A stretch of DNA of 64,000 nt, from positions 62,001 to 126,000 of the forward strand of contig JAHBUY010000008.1 in the NCBI GenBank assembly GCA_019637795.1, read 5' to 3'. The first letter of the stretch is position 1; every line of letters begins with the position of its first letter. The translations under genes were made by a program, and so were the position numbers. The notes under the pieces are model-generated. The model was not told where the DNA came from, ran no database searches, and saw only the letters and a program-made list of their open reading frames with translations. Origin of the DNA: a bacterium (lineage in GTDB: Bacteria > Desulfobacterota > Binatia > HRBIN30 > CADEER01). Shown here one piece after another: positions 27,860 to 36,057 of the stretch.

Positions 27860-29047
27860 ATGAGGTGGCAGTCGGCGATCCTGATGGTCGGGGTGGCCTG
27901 GGCGCTCGGGGCGTCGGCGGCCCGGGGCGAGGACAGCGACCAGTTCCGGTGGTACATCGGCGGCCGCTTCGATCTCTTCTCGCTCACCCATACGCACGAC
28001 TTCGTCGGCGGCGAGATCGGGGTGAACTTCAATCGCTACCTCGGGGTCGAGCTGGCGCTCGACAACTGGGAGCGCAAGGTCGGCGATCTGAGCGAGCTGG
28101 CGATCACCAGCATCACGCCGCAGCTCCGGCTGCGCTATCCCATGCTGGACGATCGCCTCACCCCGTATCTGGTCGCCGGCTTCGGGCCGGCGGTGTCGCA
28201 GGCCAACGACGGCCGCCAACCGGTCACCTGGCTCGGCGGCAAGACCGAGACCCACCTCGGCGGCACGATCGGCGCCGGGATCGAATACTTCATCGCCGAC
28301 AACATCGCGGTCGGGTGGGAAATCAAGCAGTTCCTGTCGGACTACGTCGCCTACGAGGCGAACGGACGTCAGGGCCGCACCAGTCTCTCCTCGCCGCTGA
28401 TGGGGCTGAGCCTGCGCGTCTTCTACCCCCTGCTGCATCCGGAAGCGGCGGCGGCCGCGGCGGCGGCGGCGACGGCGCGCCTCTACGTCGACCTGCGCAC
28501 CGGCGGCGCGCTGCTGCTCGATCTCGAGCCGTTTCCCGGCGTCTCGGCGCGGCCGGAGCAGTCGGTGTTCGGCAGCAACTTCACCTTCGGCTTCGGCGCC
28601 AGCCTGGGCGCCGACTTCGGCCGCTACTGGAGCGTCGAGCTGTCGCTCGACAACTACGAGATCAAGGTCGGCCTACCCGGGGTCGGCGACATCGGCGAGT
28701 ACGCGGTGTTCCCCGTCATGGTCCAGCCGCGCCTGCGCTATCCGCTCTTCGATGATCGCCTCGAGCCGTACGTGTTCGTCGGTCTCGGCGCCGAGCTCGG
28801 GCAGCTCAACGACCTGAACGAGACCGGCAAGGCGCTCAAGCCGAAGGCCGAGGACGTGACCATCATCGGCGGCTTCGGCGTTGGCGCCGAGTACTACCTC
28901 CTGGAGAACGTCGCCATCGGCCTGCAGACCAAGTACATCATCTCGCGCGGCCATCAGTTCAGCCTGCCCGGGCAGCCGACGGTCAACGGCGACTTCGACT
29001 CGCTGCTGCTGTTCGGCAACATCCGCATTCTGTTCGCGGATCTCTGA
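27860..29047 (+). CDS. Outer-membrane beta-barrel protein with internal duplication
   Basis: 395 residues with a cleavable signal (about 1-23, GASAARG). Two homologous OmpA/OprF-like barrel domains lie in tandem, about 28-193 and 208-395. They share YLGVELALDNWERKVG/YWSVELSLDNYEIKVG, PQLRLRYPMLDDRLTPYLV/PRLRYPLFDDRLEPYVFV, and IGAGIEYFIADNIAVGWEIK/FGVGAEYYLLENVAIGLQTK. An Ala-rich stretch (about 196-207) joins them. Each half has the length of an eight-stranded outer-membrane-beta-barrel domain; each domain ends in an aromatic or hydrophobic residue. The ribosome site GGGAGGGGG precedes the ATG. It converges with the ABC gene, 5 bp away. Function could be structural or ligand binding. Confidence 0.82.
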   Translation: MRWQSAILMVGVAWALGASAARGEDSDQFRWYIGGRFDLFSLTHTHDFVGGEIGVNFNRYLGVELALDNWERKVGDLSELAITSITPQLRLRYPMLDDRLTPYLVAGFGPAVSQANDGRQPVTWLGGKTETHLGGTIGAGIEYFIADNIAVGWEIKQFLSDYVAYEANGRQGRTSLSSPLMGLSLRVFYPLLHPEAAAAAAAAATARLYVDLRTGGALLLDLEPFPGVSARPEQSVFGSNFTFGFGASLGADFGRYWSVELSLDNYEIKVGLPGVGDIGEYAVFPVMVQPRLRYPLFDDRLEPYVFVGLGAELGQLNDLNETGKALKPKAEDVTIIGGFGVGAEYYLLENVAIGLQTKYIISRGHQFSLPGQPTVNGDFDSLLLFGNIRILFADL

Positions 29048-29052
29048 CGCCG

Positions 29053-30798
29053 TCACGCCGGCGGCGCCTCGAGCGGCGCCAGGGCCGTGGCGGCGAGCGA
29101 GAGCGAGCGACCGTGGTATTCGGCGACGCCGGGGCGCGTCGACAACGACAGGATCCCGCTCTTCGGCAATCGTTCGCGCAGGACGGTGTAGACGCGCCGC
29201 TCCGTCTCCTGGTCGAGGCCGGCGGTGGCGTCGTCGAGCACGACCCAGTCGGGCTGGTGGAGGATGGCGCGGGCGATGGTGAGGCGGAGCTGCTGCTCGG
29301 CGGGGAGCTGTTGCTCCCACGGCTCGCTCTCGTCGAGGCGACCGGCAAGCGATTCGAGGCCGACCGCGGCCAGCGCGCCCCGCACCTGCTGGTCCGGAAA
29401 CGCCTCGGCCGGCGAGGGGTAGGTGACGGCCTCGCGCAGCGTTCCGATCGGCAGGTACGGCTGCGACGGGAGATAGAGCGGCAGCGCCTCGGCCGGCAGC
29501 TCGATGCGGCCGCTGCCGAACGGCCACAGGCCGGCGAGGGCGCGGAACAGCGTCGTCTTGAGCACGCCGGCGGTGCCGACCATGGCGACGCGCTCGCCGG
29601 CCGCCACCGTGGCCTCGAGGCCGCTGGCGATGGCGGTTCCATCAGGCTGGCGCAGCGCCAGGTGCGCGAGGTGCATCTGCGGGCGATCGGCGGTCGCGAA
29701 TTCGATGCCCTGCAGGGCGCCGAGCTCCTCGCGGGTCCGGTCGAGCACGTCCTGGAAGACCGCCAGACGCTCGACGCTGGCCCGCCAGTTGGCGATCTCC
29801 TGGTAGGCGTCGACGAACCAGGACAGCGCGCCCGACACCTGGCCGTAGGCGATGCCGGTTTCGGTGAGCTGGCCGAGCGTCATCCGCCCGGCGAAGAAGG
29901 CGGGCGCGGCGACCAGCAGGGGGACGACGCCGTTCGCCTGCCCGATGCCGCTGGTGAGCAGGGTCAGGTTCCGCTGCGCGGTGATCAGCGCCCACCAGTT
30001 GGCGACGATGTTGCGGAAGCGGCCGAGCGCCCCCTGGCGCTCGACGGCGTCGCCGCGCGAGATCGACACCGCCTCGACGTGATCCCGGTAGCGCACCAGC
30101 CCGTACCGGAAGTCGGCCTCGAAGCGCAGGCGGTTGAAATTGATCGACACCAGGGCGCGGCCGACGCGGTTGGTCAGCCAGGTGGCGGCCAGGGCGTAGA
30201 GGATCGCCACCCACATCATCAGTCCGGGGATCCAGATCTCGTGCGTGCCCAGCCGCAGCGGCCACTCCCCCGACAGGCGCCAGAGGATGCCGGAGAAGGA
30301 GAGCAACGTCGCCACCGCGGACAGCAGCGACAGCGACAGGCCGAGCGCGCTGGCGACGTACGTCTGCACGTCCTCGGCGATGCGCTGGTCGGGGTTGTCG
30401 TATTCCTTGTGGTGCAGCTCGCGCTGCCAGAAGGCGCGCGGGCCGATCCAGTCGCCGAGGAAGTGATCGGTGAGGCGCTCGCGCCAGCGGATCTGCAGGA
30501 TGTTGCGGACGTAGATGCGGTAGGTCGAGACGAACACGACCAGCAGGGCGACGGCGAGGAAGACCTGCATGGCGGTGAGGAAGGCGGTCGCCTCCTTGTT
30601 CTGCACGGCGTTGAACACCGTGGCCTGCGCCTGTGCCAGTTGCACGTTGCCGTAGACGGTGCCGAGCTCGCCGGCGATGCAGAGCGCCAGCAGGCCGGCT
30701 CCCTTGGTCCGGTCGGCCGACGTCCAGTAGATGCGCGTCAACCGCCGCAGGTGCTGGATGAAGCGACGCTCGAAGATCCCTGTCTCGGTCGACGCCAC
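29053..30798 (-). CDS. SbmA/YddA-type ABC transporter, fused permease-ATPase with degenerate ATPase motifs
   Basis: About 581 residues. An ABC_membrane_2 permease part (about 10-330; YRIYVRNILQIRWRERLTDHFLGDWIG, NPDQRIAEDVQTYV) is of the SbmA/BacA/YddA group, which imports peptides, cobalamin or long-chain acyl-CoA. The ATPase part (about 385-581) departs from consensus. Walker A reads GTAGVLKTT (408-416; third Gly is Leu), the signature LPAEQQLRL, Walker B VVLDDATAGLD (Asp523 replaces the catalytic Glu), and the H-loop LSLSTRPG (His to Thr). The start is GTG 30798, with AAGGAGG immediately upstream; a TTG at 30852 would add 18 residues. It could be a slow or regulated transporter. Confidence 0.88.
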   Translation of the reverse strand: MASTETGIFERRFIQHLRRLTRIYWTSADRTKGAGLLALCIAGELGTVYGNVQLAQAQATVFNAVQNKEATAFLTAMQVFLAVALLVVFVSTYRIYVRNILQIRWRERLTDHFLGDWIGPRAFWQRELHHKEYDNPDQRIAEDVQTYVASALGLSLSLLSAVATLLSFSGILWRLSGEWPLRLGTHEIWIPGLMMWVAILYALAATWLTNRVGRALVSINFNRLRFEADFRYGLVRYRDHVEAVSISRGDAVERQGALGRFRNIVANWWALITAQRNLTLLTSGIGQANGVVPLLVAAPAFFAGRMTLGQLTETGIAYGQVSGALSWFVDAYQEIANWRASVERLAVFQDVLDRTREELGALQGIEFATADRPQMHLAHLALRQPDGTAIASGLEATVAAGERVAMVGTAGVLKTTLFRALAGLWPFGSGRIELPAEALPLYLPSQPYLPIGTLREAVTYPSPAEAFPDQQVRGALAAVGLESLAGRLDESEPWEQQLPAEQQLRLTIARAILHQPDWVVLDDATAGLDQETERRVYTVLRERLPKSGILSLSTRPGVAEYHGRSLSLAATALAPLEAPPA

Positions 30799-30990
30799 GG
30801 CTCCTCCTTCTTCGGGCGCCGCGCAGTCTGGCGATTCCGCGCGGCGAGTCAAACGAGACCCGGAACGCCAGGGGCGAGATCGGGAACCCTTACAATCGAA
30901 GGCAGGAATTTCCGGTGGCCGGATGCACGCCCCCGCCGCTGGTGGCGCGGAGCCTGATCACTGACGTCTGGCCGCGGGATTGCTCTGCCG

Positions 30991-31770
30991 ATGCGTTGGA
31001 CGGACATGGAAGGCCATCGCAGCAAGCCACCGCGGACCAGCGTGCCGCCCATCGCCGGCGCTGCCACGGCTGCGGGCGAGGCGGACCGGAAGGTGGACGA
31101 CATTCTCGCCGTGCTGGCGCACGAGCTGCGGACGCCGCTGCAGGCGATCCTCACCTGGGCCGACGTCCTGCGTCGGCAGCCGCTCGATGGCCGCCTGGTG
31201 CTGCGGGCCGCGGAGGTGGTCGAGCGCAGCACCCGCACCGAGATGCGGGCGATCGGCGATCTGCTGGACCTGTCGCGCATCGCTGGCGGACGGCTGCGGC
31301 TCGAACGCCACCGGGTCGACATGCTTGCCGTCGTCCGCCGGGCGCTCGACAGCGCGCGCGCCGCCGCGGCGGCGCGGCCCGTCGCCGTGATCTTCGACGT
31401 GCCCGCCGCGCCGTGTCACGTGCAGGGCGACGCGGACCGCCTGCAGCAGGTGGTCTGGCGCCTGCTGACGAATGCGATCGAGCGCACGCCCGCGAACGGC
31501 CGTGTCGAGGTGGCACTGGCGATCGAGGGCGCGCAGATCGTGCTGCGCGTCCGCGACGACGGCCCCCGCATCCCGGATTCGCTCCCGCCGCACGTGCTCG
31601 ATCGCCTCCACCAGGCGGACCGCAGCGCCGCGCAAGGGCACGGCGGACTCGGCCTCGGACTGACCCTGGCGCGCCATCTGGTCGAGCTGCACGGCGGCGC
31701 CCTGGCGGCGGCGAACGCCGTCGGCGGCGGAGCCCTCTTCACGGTGTGCCTGCCCGCCTCACCCGCCTGA
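30991..31770 (+). CDS. Soluble sensor histidine kinase (HisKA-HATPase only)
   Basis: 259 residues with no TM and no sensory domain beyond an N-terminal 30-residue tail. HisKA has H44 in LAHELRTPLQAI. HATPase_c shows an N-box in VWRLLTNAIERTP, a weakened G1 box (DDGPRIP instead of D-x-G-x-G) and G2 GLGLGLTLARHLVELHGG. Kinases this short usually take their signal through a partner protein. No response regulator is adjacent. The ATG at 30991 was used; ATG 31006 is an in-frame alternative. An alpha/beta hydrolase converges 38 bp downstream. Confidence 0.85.
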   Translation: MRWTDMEGHRSKPPRTSVPPIAGAATAAGEADRKVDDILAVLAHELRTPLQAILTWADVLRRQPLDGRLVLRAAEVVERSTRTEMRAIGDLLDLSRIAGGRLRLERHRVDMLAVVRRALDSARAAAAARPVAVIFDVPAAPCHVQGDADRLQQVVWRLLTNAIERTPANGRVEVALAIEGAQIVLRVRDDGPRIPDSLPPHVLDRLHQADRSAAQGHGGLGLGLTLARHLVELHGGALAAANAVGGGALFTVCLPASPA

Positions 31771-31808
31771 TCCCCTCTGCCGCGTCGCGACGCGCACGGG
31801 GTCGGATG

Positions 31809-32966
31809 TCACTCCGCCGCCGCGGTGGGGTCGTGCAGCCATCGCGTCACCACCCGGCAGGCGAGGTCGAGGTTGCCCATCTGGCAATGGCGGTCGGCCT
31901 GTTCGGCGGCGGTGAAGACGCGGAGCCGGAGCGAGCGCGCGGCGCGGAGGGCGGCGGCCTGGCGCTGGGCGAGCGCGGGGGGCTGGAAGGCGTCGTGCTC
32001 GCCGCAGCACAGCAGCACGTGCTGCGTGACCCGCTCGCTGCCGAGGTGAGCGGCGTTCATGCCCAGGAACCAGTCGACGACGTCGACCGGCTCGCGGCCG
32101 TCGACCAGGTACAGCGTGTGGTCGACGACGTGGCGGAGGACGGGGAACAGGCGGGCGCGCAGGCGCACGCTCCAGTTCATGAAGCGGCGTCGGCGCAGCA
32201 TCCAGCGCGTGGCAGGGCGCAGCGGCGCGGGCAAGCGGTGCAGCCAGTCGTACACCGGCGGCCAACTGACGACGCGGTCGATGCGCGGCTCCAGGCTCGC
32301 GGCGCGCAGGGCCCAGTACCCTCCCATCGACAGGCCGACGAGGGCGGCGCGATCGATCGCGAAGTGGTCGAGCACCGTCGCCACGGGTTTCTCCCAGTCG
32401 TGGTCGAACAGCAGCCCGCCGAGGGCGCGGGCGCCACCCTGCCCGGGTCCCTCGAAGGCGATCACGTCGAATCCGCTCGCCGCCAGGCGTTGCCAGACGG
32501 CGTAGAATTCCTCGATCAGCGAGTCGAACCCGCCGTGCAGCAGCACCGTGCCGGTTGCCGCGCCGCCGACGGCGGGCAGCCGATAGGCGGGCAGCGCGCC
32601 GCGCCCGTAGGGGATCTCGTGCCGCCGCGCCCCCTCGTCGCCGAAGGCGCGGTCGAAGAGGTCGCGGTAGCGCCGATAGATGGCGATGCCTCCGCCGGCG
32701 CGCTTGTGGGTGAAGAACTCGGCGAGGCGCAGATAGCTCGTGGCATGCCGCAGGCGGTCGTCGGCCTCGGCCCGCTCCGAGAGCGCGGCGAAGACCGGCG
32801 GACAGTCGGCGAACGAGCGCAGCGCGCGCGCCGCGGCGCCGAGCTCGCGGCGATCGGCAAAGCCGAGGGCGTGGGCGCGATTGAGCTGGTAGTTGAGGAA
32901 CGCATCGCGATGAAACGTCTCGAAGCCGACCGGCAGCTCGGCCGGCGCGCCGCGTCCGGGGGCCAT
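31809..32966 (-). CDS. Alpha/beta-hydrolase fold esterase-like protein
   Basis: 385 residues. An alpha-helical N-terminal region (1-110) precedes an alpha/beta-hydrolase core. The oxyanion-side motif is LLHGGFDS (142-149), nucleophile Ser213 in VGLSMGG, the acid probably in LLCCGEHDAFQPP, and His in QADRHCQMGN. The layout (helical N-terminal cap, then hydrolase) recalls FrsA/2,6-dihydroxypseudooxynicotine-hydrolase-type enzymes. The substrate is unknown. Start MAPGRG was chosen; an upstream in-frame extension to 33107 is compositionally unlike the protein. No operon partner. Confidence 0.85.
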   Translation of the reverse strand: MAPGRGAPAELPVGFETFHRDAFLNYQLNRAHALGFADRRELGAAARALRSFADCPPVFAALSERAEADDRLRHATSYLRLAEFFTHKRAGGGIAIYRRYRDLFDRAFGDEGARRHEIPYGRGALPAYRLPAVGGAATGTVLLHGGFDSLIEEFYAVWQRLAASGFDVIAFEGPGQGGARALGGLLFDHDWEKPVATVLDHFAIDRAALVGLSMGGYWALRAASLEPRIDRVVSWPPVYDWLHRLPAPLRPATRWMLRRRRFMNWSVRLRARLFPVLRHVVDHTLYLVDGREPVDVVDWFLGMNAAHLGSERVTQHVLLCCGEHDAFQPPALAQRQAAALRAARSLRLRVFTAAEQADRHCQMGNLDLACRVVTRWLHDPTAAAE

Positions 32967-33753
32967 CGCGCCGCACCCTACACCCGCAGCCCGCGACCGC
33001 GGAACGCCGCCGCACTCCCATCGCGAGCCCGCCGCCCACCGGTGCACTTCCTGCCGAGCGGCGACGACCATCGCTTTGTCGATGCGCTCGACCGCGCTGT
33101 GGAACACGGTTCTGACCCCACTCTGACCACAAACCCCTCGAATCTAGGCCGCGCTCCGATCAAGAAGGCCGGCGACCGTGCCGGCACTGCGGGCGGTCCA
33201 CACCCCGCCGATCTGCCGAGAGACGTCGGATGCGACTGCTCCCCAACCGCCCATCCGGTTGCTTCGGTCGAGCACGCCACGGGGAGTGGCCGCATCGCGC
33301 TTCCAGACCGCCACCGCACGAGGTCGAAGGCGCTGGAATACGGCGCGCGGAGTCGATTGAAGCCGGGACGACCGGCAGCTTCCCGATACCCAGAATCACG
33401 AAGGCCGGCGAACTCTCGATCCCGAGGAACGTGATGTCGTTCTGGAGGTCGTCGGCTATGTAGTTCGAGCTGTGGTCGTGAGGCAGCGTGAGGCCTGTTG
33501 TACGGCGTGGCCACTGGGAAACTTGAGACGCTGAGGGTCGCGGTGTCGATCACGGAGGCTTGGCCAGGCCCGATGAAGTTGGCCGCCCCCTCGGTGGACA
33601 GGTCAAAACCGGCCGCCCAGACATCGGCTCAAGACGGCAAGGATGGCGCTCGTCGTGCCGCCGGGGGGACGGCGGCCGGAAAGTGGACGGAGGTATCTTG
33701 ATGGCGGGCGGGACGTCGCGGATCTAAAGCGTATGCGGTAGAAGGCTCACTCG
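32967..33753. other. Disturbed intergenic region with gene remnant
   Basis: 787 bp without an intact gene, between the hydrolase and the membrane protein at 33754. Base composition falls gradually below that of neighbours. Near its left end, at 33111-33130, TCTGACC occurs twice, 11 bp apart. The section 33349-33622 carries a broken minus-strand reading frame listed separately. The rest (33640-33753) shows no signal beyond an AGAAGG ribosome site before 33754. Confidence 0.6.
33349..33622 (-). pseudogene. Frameshifted remnant of a secreted beta-sheet protein
   Basis: Reading minus from 33622 gives protein-like sequence, VWAAGFDLSTEGAANFIG then VIDTATLSVSSFPVATPYNR. A shift of frame near 33485 is then needed to continue as LPHDHSSNYIADDLQND and ITFLGIESSPAFVILGIGKL to about 33349. 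The pieces are compositionally unlike shadow ORFs of this genome (few Arg, many Asp, Asn, Ser, Ile) and resemble extracellular beta-sandwich proteins. There is no start codon at the left edge: a stop precedes V. Family unknown; assignment as a remnant is inference. Confidence 0.4.
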
Positions 33754-34575
33754 ATGGCCTGGTTGCTCGCCGCCGCGATAGTAGCCGCGATTGTCGGTTC
33801 GGCATGGCAGCGGTTAGATGACAAATGGAGTGAGCGCGGCAAATATCTTTTGACCTGCTCCGCCACGGCCATTGGTGTCGGCTTGGCTCTGTGGGCTGAT
33901 CGGTTCGAGGTTGAGCGTCGAGAGCGCGACCAGCTCCAGGCGCTTTTCACTGATCTTTACGTCACAGCCCAGAACCTTGGGACGGGAATCAACTGGACAC
34001 TGCAAGACACGGGAAAGAGCGAACCGAACTGCGCCCTGTTGGAACAGCTCCGGGTAGACCGGGAGATGCTCAACAAGACCAAGTGGGATCGACCGGAGGC
34101 AGCAAAGCACACAAGCCAACTGCTGCGGCAGTCGTTGCGGATGACCTTCCTGGAGCTGCACGGATGGGGCGCACAAGTTGAGCAGGACTGTAAGGAAGGA
34201 AAGCCGCTTCAATCAATTGGGCTGCGCTTCTACCAGGCCTACGCCGCGAAATTGACCTTCAAACTTGGGCTCGCGGTCGCGAGTCTTGATGCCACGAATC
34301 CTCTGGACCGTAAGAAATTGTTTCGTTGTCTTGCGGCGCTACACGTGCCCTTTCGTTTTGCGCTGGTTAACTCAGTGAAGGAAATCGCTTTTGAGTCAGA
34401 ATGTTGTGAGGAATTTCTACGCGCAAGCGCATCCGCCGCAGAGAAGTGGGCAGGTACGAGTGATCCGACGTTCTTTCGCGAGATACGGATGCCACTGCCG
34501 GAGTCGCTCATCTCCCTGATCGATGAATGCCCATCGGCCCGACAGGTTTCGCCTGTAATCCCCTGTACGGAGTGA
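33754..34575 (+). CDS. Unrecognised membrane-anchored protein, probably horizontally acquired
   Basis: 273 residues with two N-terminal hydrophobic helices (about 2-18 and 29-48; YLLTCSATAIGVGLALWAD). A largely helical, charged cytoplasmic part follows with scattered cysteines (CALLEQ, QDCKEG, RCLAAL, ESECCEEF). I recognise no domain. Codon use differs sharply from neighbours: AAG/AAA, GAA, TTT and CTT codons are frequent and GC content is clearly lower. An AGAAGG ribosome site is 8 bp before the ATG. It lies between a decayed gene and tRNA-Lys, which fits a foreign insertion at the tRNA. The TM-pair plus helical domain could be a receptor-like or defence accessory protein, but nothing shows this directly. 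Confidence 0.7.
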   Translation: MAWLLAAAIVAAIVGSAWQRLDDKWSERGKYLLTCSATAIGVGLALWADRFEVERRERDQLQALFTDLYVTAQNLGTGINWTLQDTGKSEPNCALLEQLRVDREMLNKTKWDRPEAAKHTSQLLRQSLRMTFLELHGWGAQVEQDCKEGKPLQSIGLRFYQAYAAKLTFKLGLAVASLDATNPLDRKKLFRCLAALHVPFRFALVNSVKEIAFESECCEEFLRASASAAEKWAGTSDPTFFREIRMPLPESLISLIDECPSARQVSPVIPCTE

Positions 34576-34753
34576 CGTGTGGCATTCAAACCGCCAACTT
34601 GCGCTTTGAATTGCGGAGGTCGTATCGAACAGCGCCGGAACCAAGTGGCGCCATGCCCTTCGACCCGCGCGGAATCCAGCACATCCGGCATCCAGACGGG
34701 CCGAATCTAATCGACGACGGCAGCGTGTCGTCAGATGCGCTCACGCCGAAAGA

Positions 34754-34783
34754 GAAAACCCCCCGGTCGCCCGGAGGGTTTTC
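34754..34783 (-). terminator. Rho-independent terminator of tRNA-Lys
   Basis: Read on the minus strand: GAAAACCCTCCGG, a short loop and its near-complement ending GGGTTTTC, followed by TCTTTC. It starts 3 bp beyond the tRNA 3' end. One C-A mismatch is in the stem. This is one of the few terminators in the window with a T-rich tail. Confidence 0.8.
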
Positions 34784-34786
34784 GAG

Positions 34787-34860
34787 TGGGCCGCGAGTGA
34801 CTCGAACACTCGACCCGCTGATTAAGAGTCAGCTGCTCTAGCCAACTGAGCTAGCGGCCC
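34787..34860 (-). tRNA. tRNA-Lys (anticodon CTT)
   Basis: A 74-nt cloverleaf on the minus strand. The acceptor stem is GGGCCGC/GCGGCCC with discriminator A. The D-arm is GCTCAGTTGGCTAGAGC. The anticodon stem is GCTGA/TCAGC with loop CTCTTAA, so the anticodon is CTT. The T-arm contains the GTTCGAGTC segment. CCA is not encoded. Low-GC foreign-looking DNA abuts its 3' side, a common integration position. Confidence 0.95.
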
Positions 34861-35013
34861 GCGGGGAGGTAGGTACCGAATCGGGTTGACGAAGTCTACC
34901 CACCGGCGGGCGCTCGGCGGGGGATGTGCGGGTGGGCGCGAGGCGCGGCGGCGACGATGAGGCCACTTCCCCGAGCGCGCGGCCTTTGGCATCAAGGAGG
35001 AGAGGATCAGGGC

Positions 35014-35421
35014 ATGAAGAGGACGGGCATCGCCGGGTTGGTACTGTTGGGCGCGCTCGCCGCCGGGTGCGCGGCGCGCCATCCGGAGCAGGAGCTGAGC
35101 TCGACGCGGGAACGCGAGATGACGCTCGGGATCGTGCAGCGCGAGATCCGCGTCGGGCTGAGCCAGGATCAGGTGGCGGCGGCGCTGGGCTCGCCGAACA
35201 TCGTCACCCGCGATGCCAACGGCAACGAGAGCTGGATCTACGACAAGGTGGCCAGCGAGGCGTCCTATTCGACCAGCGATCGCTACGGCACGATCCTCAT
35301 CCTCGGCGGCAGCAGCGCCCAGGGCGCTGCATCGAATACGCAGCGCACGCTGACGGTGGTCATCAAGTTCGACGCCCAGTCGCAGGTGGAGTCGTTCTCG
35401 TACCACGCGAGCAAGTTCTGA
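35014..35421 (+). CDS. SmpA/OmlA (BamE)-like lipoprotein
   Basis: 135 residues. Lipoprotein signal ends LGALAAG-C19. The mature part has TLGIVQREIRVGLSQDQVAAALGSP, then NGNESWIYDKVASEASYSTS, matching the BamE/SmpA fold ('G-x-s-x-x-x-V-x-x-x-L-G-x-P'). It is larger and with a different C-terminus from BamE proper, so a role in outer-membrane assembly is only suggested. AAGGAGGAG lies about 14 bp upstream. A second lipoprotein gene begins 5 bp after its stop, indicating an operon. Confidence 0.8.
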   Translation: MKRTGIAGLVLLGALAAGCAARHPEQELSSTREREMTLGIVQREIRVGLSQDQVAAALGSPNIVTRDANGNESWIYDKVASEASYSTSDRYGTILILGGSSAQGAASNTQRTLTVVIKFDAQSQVESFSYHASKF

Positions 35422-35426
35422 GGGTC

Positions 35427-36002
35427 ATGCGGACCGCGGGCCCTCTCCTCGCCGCCGCGGCGGCGCTGGCGCTGGTCGCCGGCTGCCTGCCGCCGACCAA
35501 GCCGCCGCCGACCCAGCTCGAGGTGCGCGAGTACCAGACCCGCACCTTCGACACCGCCGACACGGCGCTGGTGCTGAAGGCGATGTTCAACGTCCTGCAG
35601 GACGACGGCTACGTGGTGAAGAACGCGGTGGTCGACCTTGGCCTGATCACGGCGCAGAAGGAGAGCGATGTGGCGCCGGGCCGCTCCGGCAGCGGCGCCG
35701 ACGCCGGCGGCATCTTCGGCGGCTTCGGCGGCATCATCATCGGCGGCCGCGGCCCGGGCGGGGTGGTGGTCGGCGGCTCGCCGCAGGAGAACAGCTTCCC
35801 CAAGACCGAGGTGCGCGATTTCACCGGCAACGTCAGCTCGTTCGGCAAGCAGACCAAGGTGCGGGTGAGCTTCCAGCGCAAGGTGCTCGACAACCGCGGC
35901 CAGGTGGTCGAGGTGGAGCCGATCACCGACCTCGAGTTCTACCAGAGCTTCTTCTCGCGCATGGACAAGAGCCTCTTCCTGCAGAAGGAGAATCTCGGCT
36001 GA
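35427..36002 (+). CDS. Conserved lipoprotein, unknown function
   Basis: 191 residues with lipobox LALVAG-C20. The mature protein begins LPPTKPPPTQ and has YQTRTFDTADTALVLKAMFNVLQDDGYVVKNAVVDLGLITAQKE, then a Gly-rich linker (GGIFGGFGGIIIGGRGPGG) and a beta-type C-terminal half ending FSRMDKSLFLQKENL. I recall the 'Y-Q-T-R-x-F-D-T' segment from uncharacterised delta-proteobacterial lipoproteins, often paired with a SmpA-like lipoprotein as here. It is the second gene of a two-lipoprotein operon. Confidence 0.75.
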   Translation: MRTAGPLLAAAAALALVAGCLPPTKPPPTQLEVREYQTRTFDTADTALVLKAMFNVLQDDGYVVKNAVVDLGLITAQKESDVAPGRSGSGADAGGIFGGFGGIIIGGRGPGGVVVGGSPQENSFPKTEVRDFTGNVSSFGKQTKVRVSFQRKVLDNRGQVVEVEPITDLEFYQSFFSRMDKSLFLQKENLG

Positions 36003-36057
36003 GCCGGCCCGCCGCGGCCGCGTCGGCGACGCGTTGCCAGGGGCGCGACGCGATGTC

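Noticed and set aside
33160-33399. 79-codon frame on the minus strand starting MILGIGKLPV
   Set aside because: Its first part is the tail of the frameshifted remnant; the rest is Arg-rich noise. Treated as pseudogene instead.
33498-33701. 67-codon plus-strand ORF in the disturbed region
   Set aside because: Opposite to the protein-like minus frame; no signal or ribosome site.
34700-34790. Possible attachment-site repeat of the tRNA 3' end
   Set aside because: I searched 32967-34750 by eye for the 3' tRNA sequence and saw no second copy; the island's boundary stays unproven.
34527-34841. 104-codon plus-strand frame ending inside the tRNA
   Set aside because: It runs over the terminator and tRNA-Lys and has no ribosome site; composition is not gene-like.
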